The notes: a model not told the origin generated them from the sequence alone. Numbered from the stretch's first letter, positions 26,637-38,999 are shown. The stretch: DNA of 64,000 nt from Burkholderia sp. (GCA_031253835.1 JAIRVP010000021.1:1-64000), one strand, 5' to 3'. Numbers and translations: made by a program.

Positions 26637-27827
26637 ATGGCTCACATTCCTCAAATCAGGATTCCCGCGACTTACCTCCGCGGCGGCACCAGCAAGGGCG
26701 TGTTCTTCCGGCTGCAGGACCTGCCGGACGCCGCGCAGGCGCCGGGCGCCGCGCGCGACGCGCTGCTGCTGCGCGTGATCGGCAGCCCCGATCCGTACGG
26801 CAAGCAGATCGACGGGATGGGCGGCGCGACGTCGTCCACCAGCAAGACGGTGATCGTGTCGAAGAGCACGCGGCCCGGCCACGACGTCGACTACCTGTTC
26901 GGCCAGGTCGCGATCGACAAGGCGTTCGTCGACTGGACCGGCAACTGCGGCAACCTGTCGGCGGCCGTCGGCCCGTTCGCGATCAGCGGCGGTCTCGTCG
27001 ATCCGGCGCGCGTGCCGCGCGACGGCGTCGCGACCGTGCGGATCTGGCAGGCGAACATCGGCAAGACCATCGTCGCGCACGTGCCGGTCACGAACGGCGC
27101 GGTGCAGGAGACGGGCGACTTCGAGCTGGACGGCGTCACGTTCCCGGCCGCCGAGGTGCAGCTCGAGTTCATGAACCCGGCCGCCGAGGAAGAAGGCGCG
27201 GGCGGCTCGATGTTCCCGACCGGCAACCTCGTCGACGATCTGGCGGTGCCGGGCGTCGGCACGCTGAAGGCGACGATGATCAACGCGGGCATCCCGACGA
27301 TCTTCGTCGAGGCGGAAGCGATCGGCTACACGGGCACCGAGCTGCAGGACGCGATAAACGGCGATGCGAAGGCGCTCGAGAAGTTCGAGACGATCCGCGC
27401 GCATGGCGCGCTGCGCATGGGCCTGATCGATACGCTCGATGAAATCGCGACGCGGCAGCACACACCGAAGATCGCGTTCGTCGCGAAGCCGGCCGACTAC
27501 GTCGCATCGAGTGGCAAGCGCGTGAACGCGGGCGACGTCGACCTGCTGGTGCGTGCGATGTCGATGGGCAAGCTGCATCACGCGATGATGGGCACGGCGG
27601 CGGTCGCGATCGGCACGGCCGCGGCGATCCCCGGCACGCTCGTCAATCTGGCGGCGGGCGGCGGCGAACGCAACGCGGTGCGCTTCGGCCATCCGTCGGG
27701 CACGCTGCGCGTCGGCGCGGAAGCGCAGCTCGAGAACGGCGAGTGGACCGTCACGAAGGCGATCATGAGCCGCAGCGCGCGCGTGCTGATGGAGGGTTGG
27801 GTGCGGGTGCCGGGCGACGCGTTCTGA
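26637..27827 (+). CDS. prpF: 2-methylaconitate cis-trans isomerase PrpF
   Basis: 396 residues, PrpF/DUF453 family with the diaminopimelate-epimerase fold. Typical blocks: IPATYLRGGTSKGVFF at the start (active-site Lys), MGGATSSTSKTVIV, WTGNCGNLSAAVGPFA, and GGGERNAVRFGHPSG near the end. It isomerises the 2-methylaconitate made by AcnD so that it can be rehydrated to 2-methylisocitrate. Last gene of the operon, 24 bases after acnD, followed by a strong terminator. Confidence 0.94.
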   Translation: MAHIPQIRIPATYLRGGTSKGVFFRLQDLPDAAQAPGAARDALLLRVIGSPDPYGKQIDGMGGATSSTSKTVIVSKSTRPGHDVDYLFGQVAIDKAFVDWTGNCGNLSAAVGPFAISGGLVDPARVPRDGVATVRIWQANIGKTIVAHVPVTNGAVQETGDFELDGVTFPAAEVQLEFMNPAAEEEGAGGSMFPTGNLVDDLAVPGVGTLKATMINAGIPTIFVEAEAIGYTGTELQDAINGDAKALEKFETIRAHGALRMGLIDTLDEIATRQHTPKIAFVAKPADYVASSGKRVNAGDVDLLVRAMSMGKLHHAMMGTAAVAIGTAAAIPGTLVNLAAGGGERNAVRFGHPSGTLRVGAEAQLENGEWTVTKAIMSRSARVLMEGWVRVPGDAF

Positions 27828-27859
27828 CGCGCGAACCGGGACGAGCATGGCTCACCGTG

Positions 27860-27898
27860 ATCCCTGCAAAGCGGAATCCGCTGCGCAGGGATTTTTTG
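27860..27898 (+). terminator. Rho-independent terminator of the prp operon
   Basis: Stem ATCCCTGC / GCAGGGAT over an inner stem AGCGGA / TCCGCT, followed by six T residues. A textbook intrinsic terminator 32 bases after the prpF stop. Confidence 0.92.
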
Positions 27899-27986
27899 TT
27901 TGAGGCACGCGTGACGGATGCGACCCGGTACGCGACGCATGGGGCCGGCGCGTATACCGAAGCGTCGACCTGAACAGGAGAATCGC

Positions 27987-29039
27987 ATGCCGCTCGATAC
28001 ACCGCTTTCCGGCATCCACATCGTCGAATTCGAAGGTCTCGGCCCCGGCCCGCTTGCGGGCTGGATGCTCGCCGGAATGGGCGCACGCATCACGCTGATC
28101 GCGCGCCCGTCCGGCCGTACGAGCGCGCCGGATGCGCTGCGGGCCCGCGACGGCGACCTGCTGCGCGAAGGCAAGACGATCGTCGAGCTCGACCTGAAGG
28201 CGCCGGCCGGCCACGCCGCCGCGCTCGACCTGATCGCGCAGGCCGACGCGCTGATCGAGGGGCTGCGGCCCGGCGTGATGGAGCGGCTCGGTCTCGGGCC
28301 CGACGATTGCGCGCGCCGCAACCCGAAGCTCGTGTACGGGCGGATGACCGGCTGGGGCCAGCAGGGCCCGCTCGCGGCCGCGGCCGGGCACGACCTGAAC
28401 TACGTCGCGCTGACGGGGCTGCTGTCGCTGTCCGCGCCGCGCGACGGCCGGCCGGGCGTGCCGCCGACCGTCGTCGGCGATGCGGGCGGCGCGCTCGGGC
28501 TCGCGTTCGGGATCGTCTGCGCGCTGTTCGACGTGCGCGGCGGCGGGCCGGGGCGCGTGGTCGACGGCGCGATCGTCGACATCGTGTCGATGCTCGGCTC
28601 GCTTGCGCTGTGGGCGCGCGCGAACGGGCAGCTCGACGGCGCGCAGCCGAGCCTGTTCCACGATGCGCCGTTCTACGACGTGTACCGCTGCGCGGATGGC
28701 GAATGCGTGACGATCGGCGCGCTCGAACCGCCGTTCTATGCGTTGCTGGTCGAACGGCTCGGGCTGACCGACGTCGATCCGGCCTCGCAGTACGACCGCG
28801 CGCGCTGGCCGGCGCTGAAGACGCGTTTTGCCGACGTGTTCGCGCAGCAGCCGTCCGCACACTGGCGCGCGCTGCTCGAAGGCACCGACGCGTGTTTCGC
28901 GCCGGTGCTGAGCGTGGCCGACGCGGCCGCCCATCCGCACAACGCGGCGCGCGGGATCTATCGGACCGACGAGAACGGGAACGTGCGGGCGCGCGTGGCG
29001 CCGCGTTTTTTGCCGCTGGCTGACGACGCCGCCGGTTAG
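27987..29039 (+). CDS. CaiB/BaiF family CoA-transferase, alpha-methylacyl-CoA racemase type
   Basis: 350 residues; AGGAGAA precedes the ATG at 27987. Class III CoA-transferase/racemase family: LSGIHIVEFEGLGPGPLAGWMLAGMGA at the N-terminus, LRPGVMERLGLGP, YGRMTGWGQQGP, the GHDLNY histidine near residue 133, and VGDAGGAL with the racemase aspartate nearby. The short length and GHDxNY motif fit alpha-methylacyl-CoA racemase, which switches the stereochemistry of 2-methyl acyl-CoAs. It follows the prp operon but behind a strong terminator, so it is probably separately expressed. Confidence 0.85.
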   Translation: MPLDTPLSGIHIVEFEGLGPGPLAGWMLAGMGARITLIARPSGRTSAPDALRARDGDLLREGKTIVELDLKAPAGHAAALDLIAQADALIEGLRPGVMERLGLGPDDCARRNPKLVYGRMTGWGQQGPLAAAAGHDLNYVALTGLLSLSAPRDGRPGVPPTVVGDAGGALGLAFGIVCALFDVRGGGPGRVVDGAIVDIVSMLGSLALWARANGQLDGAQPSLFHDAPFYDVYRCADGECVTIGALEPPFYALLVERLGLTDVDPASQYDRARWPALKTRFADVFAQQPSAHWRALLEGTDACFAPVLSVADAAAHPHNAARGIYRTDENGNVRARVAPRFLPLADDAAG

Positions 29040-29101
29040 CGGCGCGAAGGCTTGCTGGGCGAAATCGGGTAGCGGCCGCTCAGACCGTTATCCGGCCAGT
29101 C

Positions 29102-29545
29102 TCAAGCCGTTTCCTCCGGCCCATCCGGCATCTTGCCGTCGCCGACGCGATTGATCGTGCCTTGCGCGATCGCGACGAGCCGCTCGTGATCGCCGTCGAT
29201 GACGAACACGTGACACTGGCAGGTCGCCTGATGCCGCCCTGCATAGACGAGCTTCGCGCGCGCGACGAGCGTACCGTTCACGGCCGGCCGCAGGTAGTTG
29301 ATCTTGTATTCGGCGGTGATCACGCGCGGGCCGAGCACGAGCGCGCCGGCGAACGTCAGCGCGTTGTCCGCGAGATAGCTGATGACGCCGCCGTGCACGA
29401 AACCGTGCTGCTGCCGCAGTTCCTCGCGCACGGGCAGACACAGCGACACTTCGTTGTCGCCGATATGCATCAGCTCCGTGCCCAGCAGCATGCTGAACGG
29501 TTGCGCGCGCAATGCGCCGCGCGCGTGGTCCGTGATGTCGGTCAT
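29102..29545 (-). CDS. Hotdog-fold acyl-CoA thioesterase, PaaI type
   Basis: 147 residues; GAGGGAAG precedes the ATG. Single hotdog domain: QHGFVHGGVISYLADNALTFAG at about 45-66 carries the HGG and the conserved Asp of the PaaI-type active site, and YKINYLRPAVNGTLVARA follows. Such enzymes hydrolyse stray acyl-CoA thioesters in the cytoplasm. Convergent with the racemase-like gene, which suggests a shared acyl-CoA context, though they are separately transcribed. Confidence 0.87.
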   Translation of the reverse strand: MTDITDHARGALRAQPFSMLLGTELMHIGDNEVSLCLPVREELRQQHGFVHGGVISYLADNALTFAGALVLGPRVITAEYKINYLRPAVNGTLVARAKLVYAGRHQATCQCHVFVIDGDHERLVAIAQGTINRVGDGKMPDGPEETA

Positions 29546-29745
29546 CGAACTTCCCTCGAAATGAGTGCCCGCTTGCGCTGAACTCTAGGAAGGGGGCTGC
29601 GGATAAGCAAGGAAATTCGTCCGCGTTTCGTGCAAATTCCAGTGCGATGCGACGCGATTATTGCGTCACATACCGGAGATCTCGCGGTTTGCCGGCGATT
29701 CCGCGGGAATGCGCGGGCAACGCGAACTTTGCCGCCGTCCGTTCC

Positions 29746-29772
29746 TAAAGTCCGACGAAGAAATGCCGCTAA
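29746..29772 (+). promoter_or_regulatory. Sigma-28 (FliA) promoter of the chemoreceptor gene
   Basis: TAAAGTCC-N11-GCCGCTAA against the consensus TAAAGTTT-N11-GCCGATAA: 6 of 8 and 7 of 8 matches with exact spacing. Start of transcription near 29780, about 36 bases before the ATG. Confidence 0.82.
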
Positions 29773-29815
29773 TGCCGGGGCATTGCCTCATCGTCCGCTC
29801 TCCAGGAATCTCCCC

Positions 29816-31435
29816 ATGTTCGGAAAAATCAAGCTCGCGTCGGGTCTGCTCGGCGTGTTGACCGTGTTTTGCCTCTTCCTGCTCGCGATCGAAGCACTCG
29901 GCTTCTGGGCGCTCACGTCGACGCGCAGCGGCGTCGACGACCTGTCGAACGTCGCGATCGCGCAGGTCGACGCGGCCAGCCGGGCGACCGAGCAGCTGCT
30001 CGACGCACGCATCAACCTGTCGCGCGCCGGCACGCGGATGGTGCGCGGCGGCCCGAAGCCCGAAGACATCATCCGCCATGCAGGCGCGTCGCTCGCGGAA
30101 GCGGACAAGGCGTTCGCCGTGCTGACGGCCGCGCAGGCGGTCGACGACACGAACCGCGCGCGCGTCGCGGCGCTCACCGAGCGCTATCGCGCGCTGCGCG
30201 GCGCGCTGGGCGAACTCGTGCAGTTCCTCGACGCCGACAACATCCAGGCGTTCCTCGACCAGCCGACGCAAAGCATCCAGGACGCCTATGTCGCCGAACT
30301 GCACCGCTTCACCGACTATGGCGGCGCATCGAGCCGCGCGGCGCTCGACACGATCGACGGCGGCATGCTCTGGTTCAAGTCGGTCGGCATCGTGCTGCTG
30401 GTGGCGATGCTCGCGGCGAGCGCCGCGATCTACGCGGCCGCCCGGCGCGCGGTCGTCGCGCCGCTGGAGGAAGCCGGCCGCCATTTCGAGCGGATCGCGC
30501 AGGGCCGGCTCGACGAAGCCGTGCGCGCGGGCGGCGTGTTCGAGATCGACCGGATGCTGCGCGGCCTCGCGACGATGCAGACGAGTATCGCGGGCACCGT
30601 GCGCACGGTGCGCCACGCGTCCGACGCGATCCACCTCGGTGCGGGCGAGATCGCGGGCGGCAACGCCGACCTGTCGGCGCGCACGGGCACGCAGGCCGCG
30701 TCGCTGGAGGAAACCGCCGCGAGCATGGAGGAACTGACGGCGACCGTCCGGCAGAACACCGACAGCGCACGCGCGGCCAGCGCGCTGGCCGATGCGGCGC
30801 TCGAAGCGACGGGCCACGGCGGCGGCGTGGTCGACAGCGTGATCGACCGGATGCGCGGCATCGCGCAGAGTTCGGGGCGGATCGCGGAGATCATCTCGGT
30901 GATCGACGGCATCGCCTTCCAGACCAACATCCTCGCGCTGAACGCGGCGGTCGAGGCCGCGCGGGCCGGCGAGCAGGGGCGCGGCTTCGCGGTGGTCGCG
31001 GGCGAAGTGCGCTCGCTCGCGCAGCGCAGCGCGCAATCGGCGAAGGAGATCAAGGCGCTGATCGAGGATTCGGTCGCGCAGATCAACGGCGGCGCGGAGC
31101 TCGTCGAGCGCGCGGGTGACGCGATGCGGACGGTGTCGGCGTCGATCACGCGCGTCGTGCAGACGATGTCGGAGATCACCGCCGCGTCGGTCGAGCAGAG
31201 CGTCGGGATCGAGCAGGTGAACCAGGCCGTCACGCAGATGGATCAGCTGACGCAGCAGAACGCGGCGCTGGTCGAGGAAGTGGCGGCGGCAGCCGCGTCG
31301 CTGAACGACCAGACCGCGCACCTGATGCAGGCGGTGTCGGTGTTCGAGCTGGGCGACGGACGTGCGGCACGCGGCGAGCGCGCGGCGCCGTCGTTCGCCG
31401 GAGCAGGTTACGAACCGGCCGGCAGCGCCGCGTAG
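29816..31435 (+). CDS. Methyl-accepting chemotaxis protein
   Basis: 539 residues from the ATG at 29816 (AGGAA eight bases upstream). Membrane segments at about 9-33 and 188-208 flank a periplasmic four-helix-type sensor of roughly 155 residues. A HAMP segment follows, and the signalling hairpin tip [20 protein letters not shown] is at 359-378 with [20 protein letters not shown] after it. There is no C-terminal NWETF-type tether for CheR/CheB. The ligand is unknown. A sigma-28 promoter ties it to the flagellar regulon. Its last 28 bases overlap the 3' end of the convergent epimerase gene. Confidence 0.92.
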   Translation: MFGKIKLASGLLGVLTVFCLFLLAIEALGFWALTSTRSGVDDLSNVAIAQVDAASRATEQLLDARINLSRAGTRMVRGGPKPEDIIRHAGASLAEADKAFAVLTAAQAVDDTNRARVAALTERYRALRGALGELVQFLDADNIQAFLDQPTQSIQDAYVAELHRFTDYGGASSRAALDTIDGGMLWFKSVGIVLLVAMLAASAAIYAAARRAVVAPLEEAGRHFERIAQGRLDEAVRAGGVFEIDRMLRGLATMQTSIAGTVRTVRHASDAIHLGAGEIAGGNADLSARTGTQAASLEETAASMEELTATVRQNTDSARAASALADAALEATGHGGGVVDSVIDRMRGIAQSSGRIAEIISVIDGIAFQTNILALNAAVEAARAGEQGRGFAVVAGEVRSLAQRSAQSAKEIKALIEDSVAQINGGAELVERAGDAMRTVSASITRVVQTMSEITAASVEQSVGIEQVNQAVTQMDQLTQQNAALVEEVAAAAASLNDQTAHLMQAVSVFELGDGRAARGERAAPSFAGAGYEPAGSAA

Positions 31436-32517
31436 GCGGTCGCGAGGTGGTAGGGCGTCGTCGACGGCATGTCGGCGCGCGCCACCTGCCCGTCGGCCGT
31501 CTTGCACTCGAACCAGCCGCGCGGATGCAGGAAGCGCGCGGCGAACCGTTCGATCTGCCGCGCGAGCGGCGCGGAGGCCGGCGTGCCGCCGTGCGTCGCG
31601 AGCGCACGCAGGTATTCGGTCTGCGCCCAGATCCGCTGCGTGCCGTCGACGCACGCGCCTTGCGCGTCGAGCGCCGCGCAGACGCCGCCCGTCTGCGGAT
31701 CGACGCCGTATTGCTCCGCGAACGTGAACGCGCGCGACAGCGCGGCGGGGAGCCCGGTCTGCGCGAGCCGCGCGCCGGCCGCGTCGACCAGATAGAACCA
31801 CTCGAACTGATGGCCGGGCTCGAAACGGTTGTCGGCCGCGCCCAGCGGCAGTTCGGCCACGCAGCCGGCCGCCGCGTCGACGAACGTGCGCTCGACGGCC
31901 TGCGCGGTGCGCATGAGCGCATCGTCGAACGCCGCGTCGCCGAATGCGTCGGCGGCCGCGAGCCACGCTTCGGTCAGGTGCATCAGCGGATTCTGCAGCG
32001 CGCCGCTGCCGGAGGACGAGAAATCGGCGTGGCGGGCCGCATCCAGCAGCGCGTCGCCGCGACGCGGCGAGAAGCGGTCCTGGATCAGCGCGGCGGTCTC
32101 CTCGGCGACCGCGCGCGCGGCGGCGTCGCCCGCCGCCGCGTGCCACGCAGCGCATGCGAACACGATGAACGCGTGCGTATAGAGATCCTTGGTCGTATCG
32201 AGCGGCGCGCCCTGCGCGTCGACGCTGTAGATCCAGCCGCCGTGGCGCGCGTCGCGAAAGCGCCGGCACAATGCGTCGAACAGCGCGGCCGCGTGCGCGG
32301 TGTCGCCGGCCTGCGCGAACACGAACAGTTGCCGTGCGCACGCCATTGCGCGATAACGGGTGACGGGCAGCGGCGCGTGGGTGGCCGGATCGACGGCCTC
32401 GAACGGCAGTTGCAATGTCTGGTCGAACCCTGAACCGCGCCAGATCGGCAAGACGACGTGCGCGAAATGGTGGCGCAGCTGGGCGGCCTGGGCGGAAGCG
32501 GAGTCGGAAACGGGCAT
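31408..32517 (-). CDS. AGE/CE family epimerase-isomerase
   Basis: 369 residues from the ATG at 32517. The (alpha/alpha)6-barrel family of N-acylglucosamine 2-epimerase and mannose/sulfoquinovose isomerases: [60 protein letters not shown] (family His/Glu region) and [12 protein letters not shown]. These enzymes interconvert free sugars such as mannose and fructose. The product cannot be chosen from sequence. No clear ribosome site. It overlaps the chemoreceptor gene tail to tail by 28 bases. Confidence 0.85.
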   Translation of the reverse strand: MPVSDSASAQAAQLRHHFAHVVLPIWRGSGFDQTLQLPFEAVDPATHAPLPVTRYRAMACARQLFVFAQAGDTAHAAALFDALCRRFRDARHGGWIYSVDAQGAPLDTTKDLYTHAFIVFACAAWHAAAGDAAARAVAEETAALIQDRFSPRRGDALLDAARHADFSSSGSGALQNPLMHLTEAWLAAADAFGDAAFDDALMRTAQAVERTFVDAAAGCVAELPLGAADNRFEPGHQFEWFYLVDAAGARLAQTGLPAALSRAFTFAEQYGVDPQTGGVCAALDAQGACVDGTQRIWAQTEYLRALATHGGTPASAPLARQIERFAARFLHPRGWFECKTADGQVARADMPSTTPYHLATAYAALPAGS

Positions 32518-32632
32518 GACAGGGTTGAGCGCTTGGATCGAAACGTGTCGGCGCGGCCCGGAGGATCGGCACGGCCGGGGCCAAGGATAAAACATTCCGC
32601 GCGGCCGGCACCAGAAAAAGGAGAGAAATCGG

Positions 32633-33331
32633 ATGCTCAGCAACCTGGAACTCGTGATGCGGCTTGTTCTCGCGGCGGCGCTCGGCAGCGTCATCGGCTT
32701 CGAGCGCGAGCGCCTGTCGTGGGCGGCCGGCCTGCGCACGCACATGCTGGTGTGCGTCGGCTCGACGCTGATCATGATCGTGTCGGCGTTCGGTTTCGCC
32801 GACGTGCTCGGCAGCAGCGACCACATCGTGCTCGATCCGTCGCGGATCGCCGCGCAGGTCGTGTCGGGCATCGGCTTCCTCGGCGCGGGCTCGATCCTGC
32901 TGCGCGGCGAGATCGTGCGCGGGCTGACGACGGCCGCGAGCCTGTGGTCGGTCGCCGCGATCGGCCTCGCGGTGGGCGGCGGGCTCTACGTCGCGTCGAT
33001 TTCGGCGACGATCATCATCCTGATCATCCTGGCCGGCATCAAGCCGCTGGAGCGGCGCTACTTCACGGTGCGCCAGCGGCGCCAGCTCGCGCTGACGGTC
33101 GTGAGCGGCGCGTTGACGTTCGATTCGCTGCACGCGGCGCTCGGCGCGGACAGTGCGCGCGTGAAGCAGTTCATCGTGCAGCGCGCCGACGACACGGGCG
33201 AGCACGACGAAGTGCGCATCGCGCTCGCGCGGGTGTCGGAACTCGAATACCAGGCGATCTGCGACAAGCTGCGTGCGCTGAAGGGCGTCACGCGCTTCGA
33301 AGAGGGCAACGGGCTGTCGGGCGACGAATAG
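32633..33331 (+). CDS. mgtC: MgtC/SapB family membrane protein
   Basis: 232 residues; AAGGAG precedes the ATG. Four or five membrane segments fill about residues 1-140, with the family motifs ALGSVIGFERERLSWAAGLRTHMLV, SGIGFLGAGSILLRGE and GLTTAASLWSVAAIGLAVGGG. A soluble ACT-like C-terminal domain ends in LKGVTRFEEGNGL. MgtC proteins help bacteria survive in macrophages and low magnesium, acting on the F1Fo ATPase or phosphate balance. No magnesium riboswitch was recognised in the 115-base leader. Stand-alone gene. Confidence 0.88.
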   Translation: MLSNLELVMRLVLAAALGSVIGFERERLSWAAGLRTHMLVCVGSTLIMIVSAFGFADVLGSSDHIVLDPSRIAAQVVSGIGFLGAGSILLRGEIVRGLTTAASLWSVAAIGLAVGGGLYVASISATIIILIILAGIKPLERRYFTVRQRRQLALTVVSGALTFDSLHAALGADSARVKQFIVQRADDTGEHDEVRIALARVSELEYQAICDKLRALKGVTRFEEGNGLSGDE

Positions 33332-33423
33332 GCTGAATCGGCAACGGGGCATGCGACAATGGCCGACCACCGATTCCGTTCGACATCCGGGTCCGCGCCC
33401 GCGGGCCCCGCCATCCGATTTCC

Positions 33424-34767
33424 ATGACCGAATCCGTTTCCTCGCCTCGCCCCCGCTCCCGTTCCAGTCGTTCGTCGACCCGTTCCCGCCAGCGCTCGAC
33501 CGCTGCCGCGGGCAGCACGTCCGCGAGGGCGACGGCCCGGCCCGGCAGCGCGTCGGCAGGCGATGCGTCGCGGGACGAACGGACGCTCGACCTGTTCGGC
33601 GATCCGGTGCTCGAGCCGGGCGAGCGTGCGCCGGTTGCGGCGCGCGATGAGGTCGTCGTGGAAGCCGACGCGGCGGCCGGTGCCGCGGACGGGCGACAGG
33701 CCACGCTGGACGGGTTCATCGCGCCGGAAGGGGCGGCCGCGGGGCACACGACAGATGGAGGCGCAGCGACGCAGGATGTTGTGGTCGCGGTCGACGGTGT
33801 TCCGACGCCTGAAGGCAGGGTGGCCGCGATCGTCGACGGCGTATCTGCCGATGTTGGCGCCGCGAAGGCAGCCGATTTGCCTGCGGCCGAGGGTGTTGCC
33901 GCGACGGTCAGCGGCGTCGTGAACGCGGTGACCAAGCTGCAAGTGTCTGATGGCGTTGCGGCGAAGGCAGCCGAATCGCCAGCGGCTGGTGATGAAGCCG
34001 CGAAGCCTGCGGCCGAGGTTGCGGCCGTCAAATCCCGCGAAGGGAAATCCTCCGGCGATGCCGTGAAGGAGCGCCGCCCGTCGTCGGGCGGCAAACGCCG
34101 GGCGGCTGCCGGCGCAAGCGAAGCAGCGGCGGTGCAATCCGCGCCGGCTGCGACGAGCGTTGACGCGGCACCGGAAGCGGTCGAATCGACCCGCTCGCCG
34201 GACGTCACCGCTGCGCCTGCCGAGCCGCAGTCGCCGGTACAACCTGCCGAGCCGGCAATTGCCGCGAATTCGGCGGTACCCGAGGAAGCGACCGCGCACT
34301 CCGACGTTCCACCACCCGTCACGCAGCCTGTGGCTTCCGCCGCGTCCTTCGTGACGAAGCCGTCGGCGGAACGCGCGCAACCGGCCGCGCCGGTCTTCGA
34401 TCCGGACACGCACCTGCGCCCGCTGACCGACCGGTTCGCCGCGCTGCAGGCCGACGTGGACGGCCTGACGCGCACGGCCGATCGCGAGATGCGCCGCGTC
34501 AACCGCCTGCTGCTGGCGCTGGCCGTCGTCGTGCTGGTGGGGCTCGTCGCGCTGGTGCTGCAAACGCGGCAGATCGCGCAACTGAAGCAGGACGTCGCCA
34601 CGAAGCAGCAACGGATCGACCGCCTCGCGGCCGATCTGTCGACGCAGCAGGCGACGCTGCTGACGCTCGAGGAACACCACGAAGCGCTCCTGTCGCAAGT
34701 CGACCGGCTGCAGCGCGCGGCGAACCGCGACGCGGTTGTCGCCAAGCGGACCCGTCGGGCGCGCTGA
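33424..34767 (+). CDS. Ala/Pro-rich single-pass membrane protein with coiled coil
   Basis: 447 residues, no family recognised. Residues 1-50 are a basic Ser/Arg/Thr-rich tail, 50-340 a low-complexity Ala/Pro/Val/Glu-rich region without visible domains, then one membrane segment (LLLALAVVVLVGLVALVL, about 358-378). A C-terminal coiled coil follows: TRQIAQLKQDVATKQQRIDR to about residue 430. The long disordered N-terminal part would face the cytoplasm if the basic residues obey the positive-inside rule. It follows mgtC by 92 bases on the same strand and could be co-transcribed. Role unknown. Confidence 0.7.
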   Translation: MTESVSSPRPRSRSSRSSTRSRQRSTAAAGSTSARATARPGSASAGDASRDERTLDLFGDPVLEPGERAPVAARDEVVVEADAAAGAADGRQATLDGFIAPEGAAAGHTTDGGAATQDVVVAVDGVPTPEGRVAAIVDGVSADVGAAKAADLPAAEGVAATVSGVVNAVTKLQVSDGVAAKAAESPAAGDEAAKPAAEVAAVKSREGKSSGDAVKERRPSSGGKRRAAAGASEAAAVQSAPAATSVDAAPEAVESTRSPDVTAAPAEPQSPVQPAEPAIAANSAVPEEATAHSDVPPPVTQPVASAASFVTKPSAERAQPAAPVFDPDTHLRPLTDRFAALQADVDGLTRTADREMRRVNRLLLALAVVVLVGLVALVLQTRQIAQLKQDVATKQQRIDRLAADLSTQQATLLTLEEHHEALLSQVDRLQRAANRDAVVAKRTRRAR

Positions 34768-34876
34768 TCGCTCCGACCCTATCCTGGAAGCCTTGCGGGA
34801 CAACGATCGCCGTTTCGCGCCCGCGATCGGCCGTCGCGCGCCTGCGGCAAACTGATGCGGCTCACTGGCAGGATTC

Positions 34877-34918
34877 AGGGAAAACCCTTAGAATGGAGTC
34901 AATCTAAGGGAAAACCCT
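34877..34918 (+). promoter_or_regulatory. Twin AGGGAAAACCCT motifs with dyad, upstream of small ORF
   Basis: AGGGAAAACCCT occurs at 34877-34888 and again at 34907-34918, 30 bases apart, and CCCTTAGA faces TCTAAGGG between them. TTAGAAT at 34888-34894 could be a -10 box. The same 12-mer lies upstream of another small gene at 44661. Confidence 0.6.
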
Positions 34919-34942
34919 AGCCACATCTGTCAGGAGTCTCAC

Positions 34943-35098
34943 ATGAGCTTCATCCTCGCCCTGCTGCAAAAGATCGACGACCTGTTCGTGTCGCCGCACC
35001 TGCCCCTTGACGCCGAATACTCGTACGCTGCGCGTCGTGCCGAAGCCGAGCGCGTGCGCCGTGCGCACCTCGTGCCGATCGTCCTGTACCGTCGCTGA
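34943..35098 (+). CDS. Small protein, 51 aa
   Basis: ATG at 34943 with CAGGAG eight bases upstream. The sequence begins MSFILALLQKIDDLFVSPHL and ends HLVPIVLYRR: an amphipathic N-terminal helix and a basic middle (ARRAEAERVRRAH). I do not recognise a family, but it resembles the many short, one-helix Burkholderia proteins that follow AGGGAAAACCCT-type leaders. Its stop codon is inside the first copy of an 8-base tandem repeat. Coding is supported by the ribosome site and the conserved-looking leader. Confidence 0.6.
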   Translation: MSFILALLQKIDDLFVSPHLPLDAEYSYAARRAEAERVRRAHLVPIVLYRR

Positions 35099-35124
35099 TT
35101 CGCTGATTCGCTGATTCGCTGATT
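35093..35124. repeat. Four perfect copies of an 8-bp tandem repeat
   Basis: CGCTGATT repeated four times without change, starting over the stop codon of the small ORF. Every copy contains TGA, so change in copy number would not alter the protein. Confidence 0.9.
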
Positions 35125-35233
35125 CGGCGCGGCGCTCGCCGCACCTGCCTGTCCGTTTTCCACCGCCGCATTGCGCGCCGGTGCGACCGTCCCGCTACAC
35201 TGGAAGTCCGATTCTGTTTACGGCGACCGGGCC

Positions 35234-35713
35234 ATGCTGCAGATGCGGCCGATGACGGCCGGCGAATTCCATGCGTACCGCACGCGAGCCATCGACGGCT
35301 ACGCGCGCGATCTCGTTTCATCCGGACAAAACGCTGTCGAAGACGCCGCCGATCGTGCGCGCGCCTGTTTCGACACGCTGCTGCCGGACGGCCTGCTGAC
35401 CGCCGGCCAGACCCTCGTGATGCTCATCGACGGCGCCAGCGGCGACGCGGTGGGCGACCTCTGGTACGCGATCGTGCCCGAAGGGCCGAACCGCACGCTG
35501 TTCATCTACGACCTCGACATCGCTCCGTCCCGGCGCCGCCAGGGCTGGGCCACGCGCACGCTCGAGGCGCTCGACGCCGAGGCACGCCGGTACGGCGTCA
35601 CCGAGATCGGCCTGTCGGTGTTCAATCACAACACGGCGGCCCGTGCGCTGTATCGCGCATGCGGCTTCGCGCCGATCACGACGACACTGATCAAGCCGGT
35701 CGTTTCAGACTGA
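35234..35713 (+). CDS. GNAT family N-acetyltransferase
   Basis: 159 residues from the ATG at 35234 (an upstream in-frame ATG is at 35171; ribosome sites are weak for both). GNAT fold: LQMRPMTAGEFHAYRTRAIDGYARDL at the start, then LFIYDLDIAPSRRRQGWATRTLEAL with motif A (RRRQGWA) near residue 102, and GLSVFNHNTAARALYRACGF as motif B. The N-terminal region with YARDLVSSGQ is typical of the group acetylating small amines or peptides. Substrate unknown. Convergent with the copper ATPase gene. Confidence 0.85.
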   Translation: MLQMRPMTAGEFHAYRTRAIDGYARDLVSSGQNAVEDAADRARACFDTLLPDGLLTAGQTLVMLIDGASGDAVGDLWYAIVPEGPNRTLFIYDLDIAPSRRRQGWATRTLEALDAEARRYGVTEIGLSVFNHNTAARALYRACGFAPITTTLIKPVVSD

Positions 35714-35843
35714 GTCAACTGGACGTCACAACCTGCCGATCCGGCGCGCCGCAACCGGCCAACGCCGGCAATCCTCCCGATCCTTCCTGTCGGCCGATAG
35801 CCGAACGGCCATTCGGCCGTCCAGCCATCGGCACCGGCACGCA

Positions 35844-38657
<2,814 letters not shown>

Positions 38658-38999
38658 GTCGGATTCCCCAAAAGCGCGGTGTGTGCCGCGAATGGTTCCA
38701 GTATCAACATTCCCATGATGGTAAGGTCAAGGGGGGCGACGATCCGGTGCATCGTTTGAATGTGGTGCCGGATCATTCCCGGCCGCCACCGCCCTTCCCG
38801 CCGGCAACCGAACTACCGCCCGACCTGTTATTCGGCATATTGGGGGATGCCCTTAGGCGCTATGATACCGGCCTGACATCAGCGCCCACCGTTGCGAAAC
38901 GTTGCGAAACGGCATCCGGGCAGGCTGGGGTGCCTTGCATTCGCCGTTCGCGAGACGAACAAGGCGTTGACTGAAAAGAACGATATTGGCCAGTAATCG
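38658..38999. other. 342-bp divergent intergenic region
   Basis: Contains the copA CueR promoter (38700-38730). Rightward, TATGAT near 38862 may be the -10 of the lipoprotein gene. GTTGCGAAAC is repeated back to back at 38891-38910. No coding sequence supported. Confidence 0.55.
38700..38730 (-). promoter_or_regulatory. CueR-type promoter of copA (19-bp spacer)
   Basis: Leftward: -35 TTGACC, a 19-base spacer, -10 GATACT. The spacer holds the MerR-family dyad ACCTTACC...GGGAATGT. The over-long spacer and dyad are hallmarks of promoters twisted open by CueR with Cu(I). The transcript should start near 38693. Confidence 0.88.

Noticed and set aside
22662..27848. Minus-strand open frame of 1728 codons across prpC-acnD-prpF
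   Set aside because: Arg/Ala/His-rich shadow of high-GC genes on the other strand; no domain, no ribosome site, and the plus-strand genes are unmistakable.
29666..33370. Minus-strand open frame of 1234 codons across chemoreceptor, epimerase and mgtC
   Set aside because: Shadow frame with no recognisable motif; the real genes explain the region.
35093..35124. 8-bp repeat as an attachment site
   Set aside because: No integrase or element boundary nearby; simple slippage explains it.
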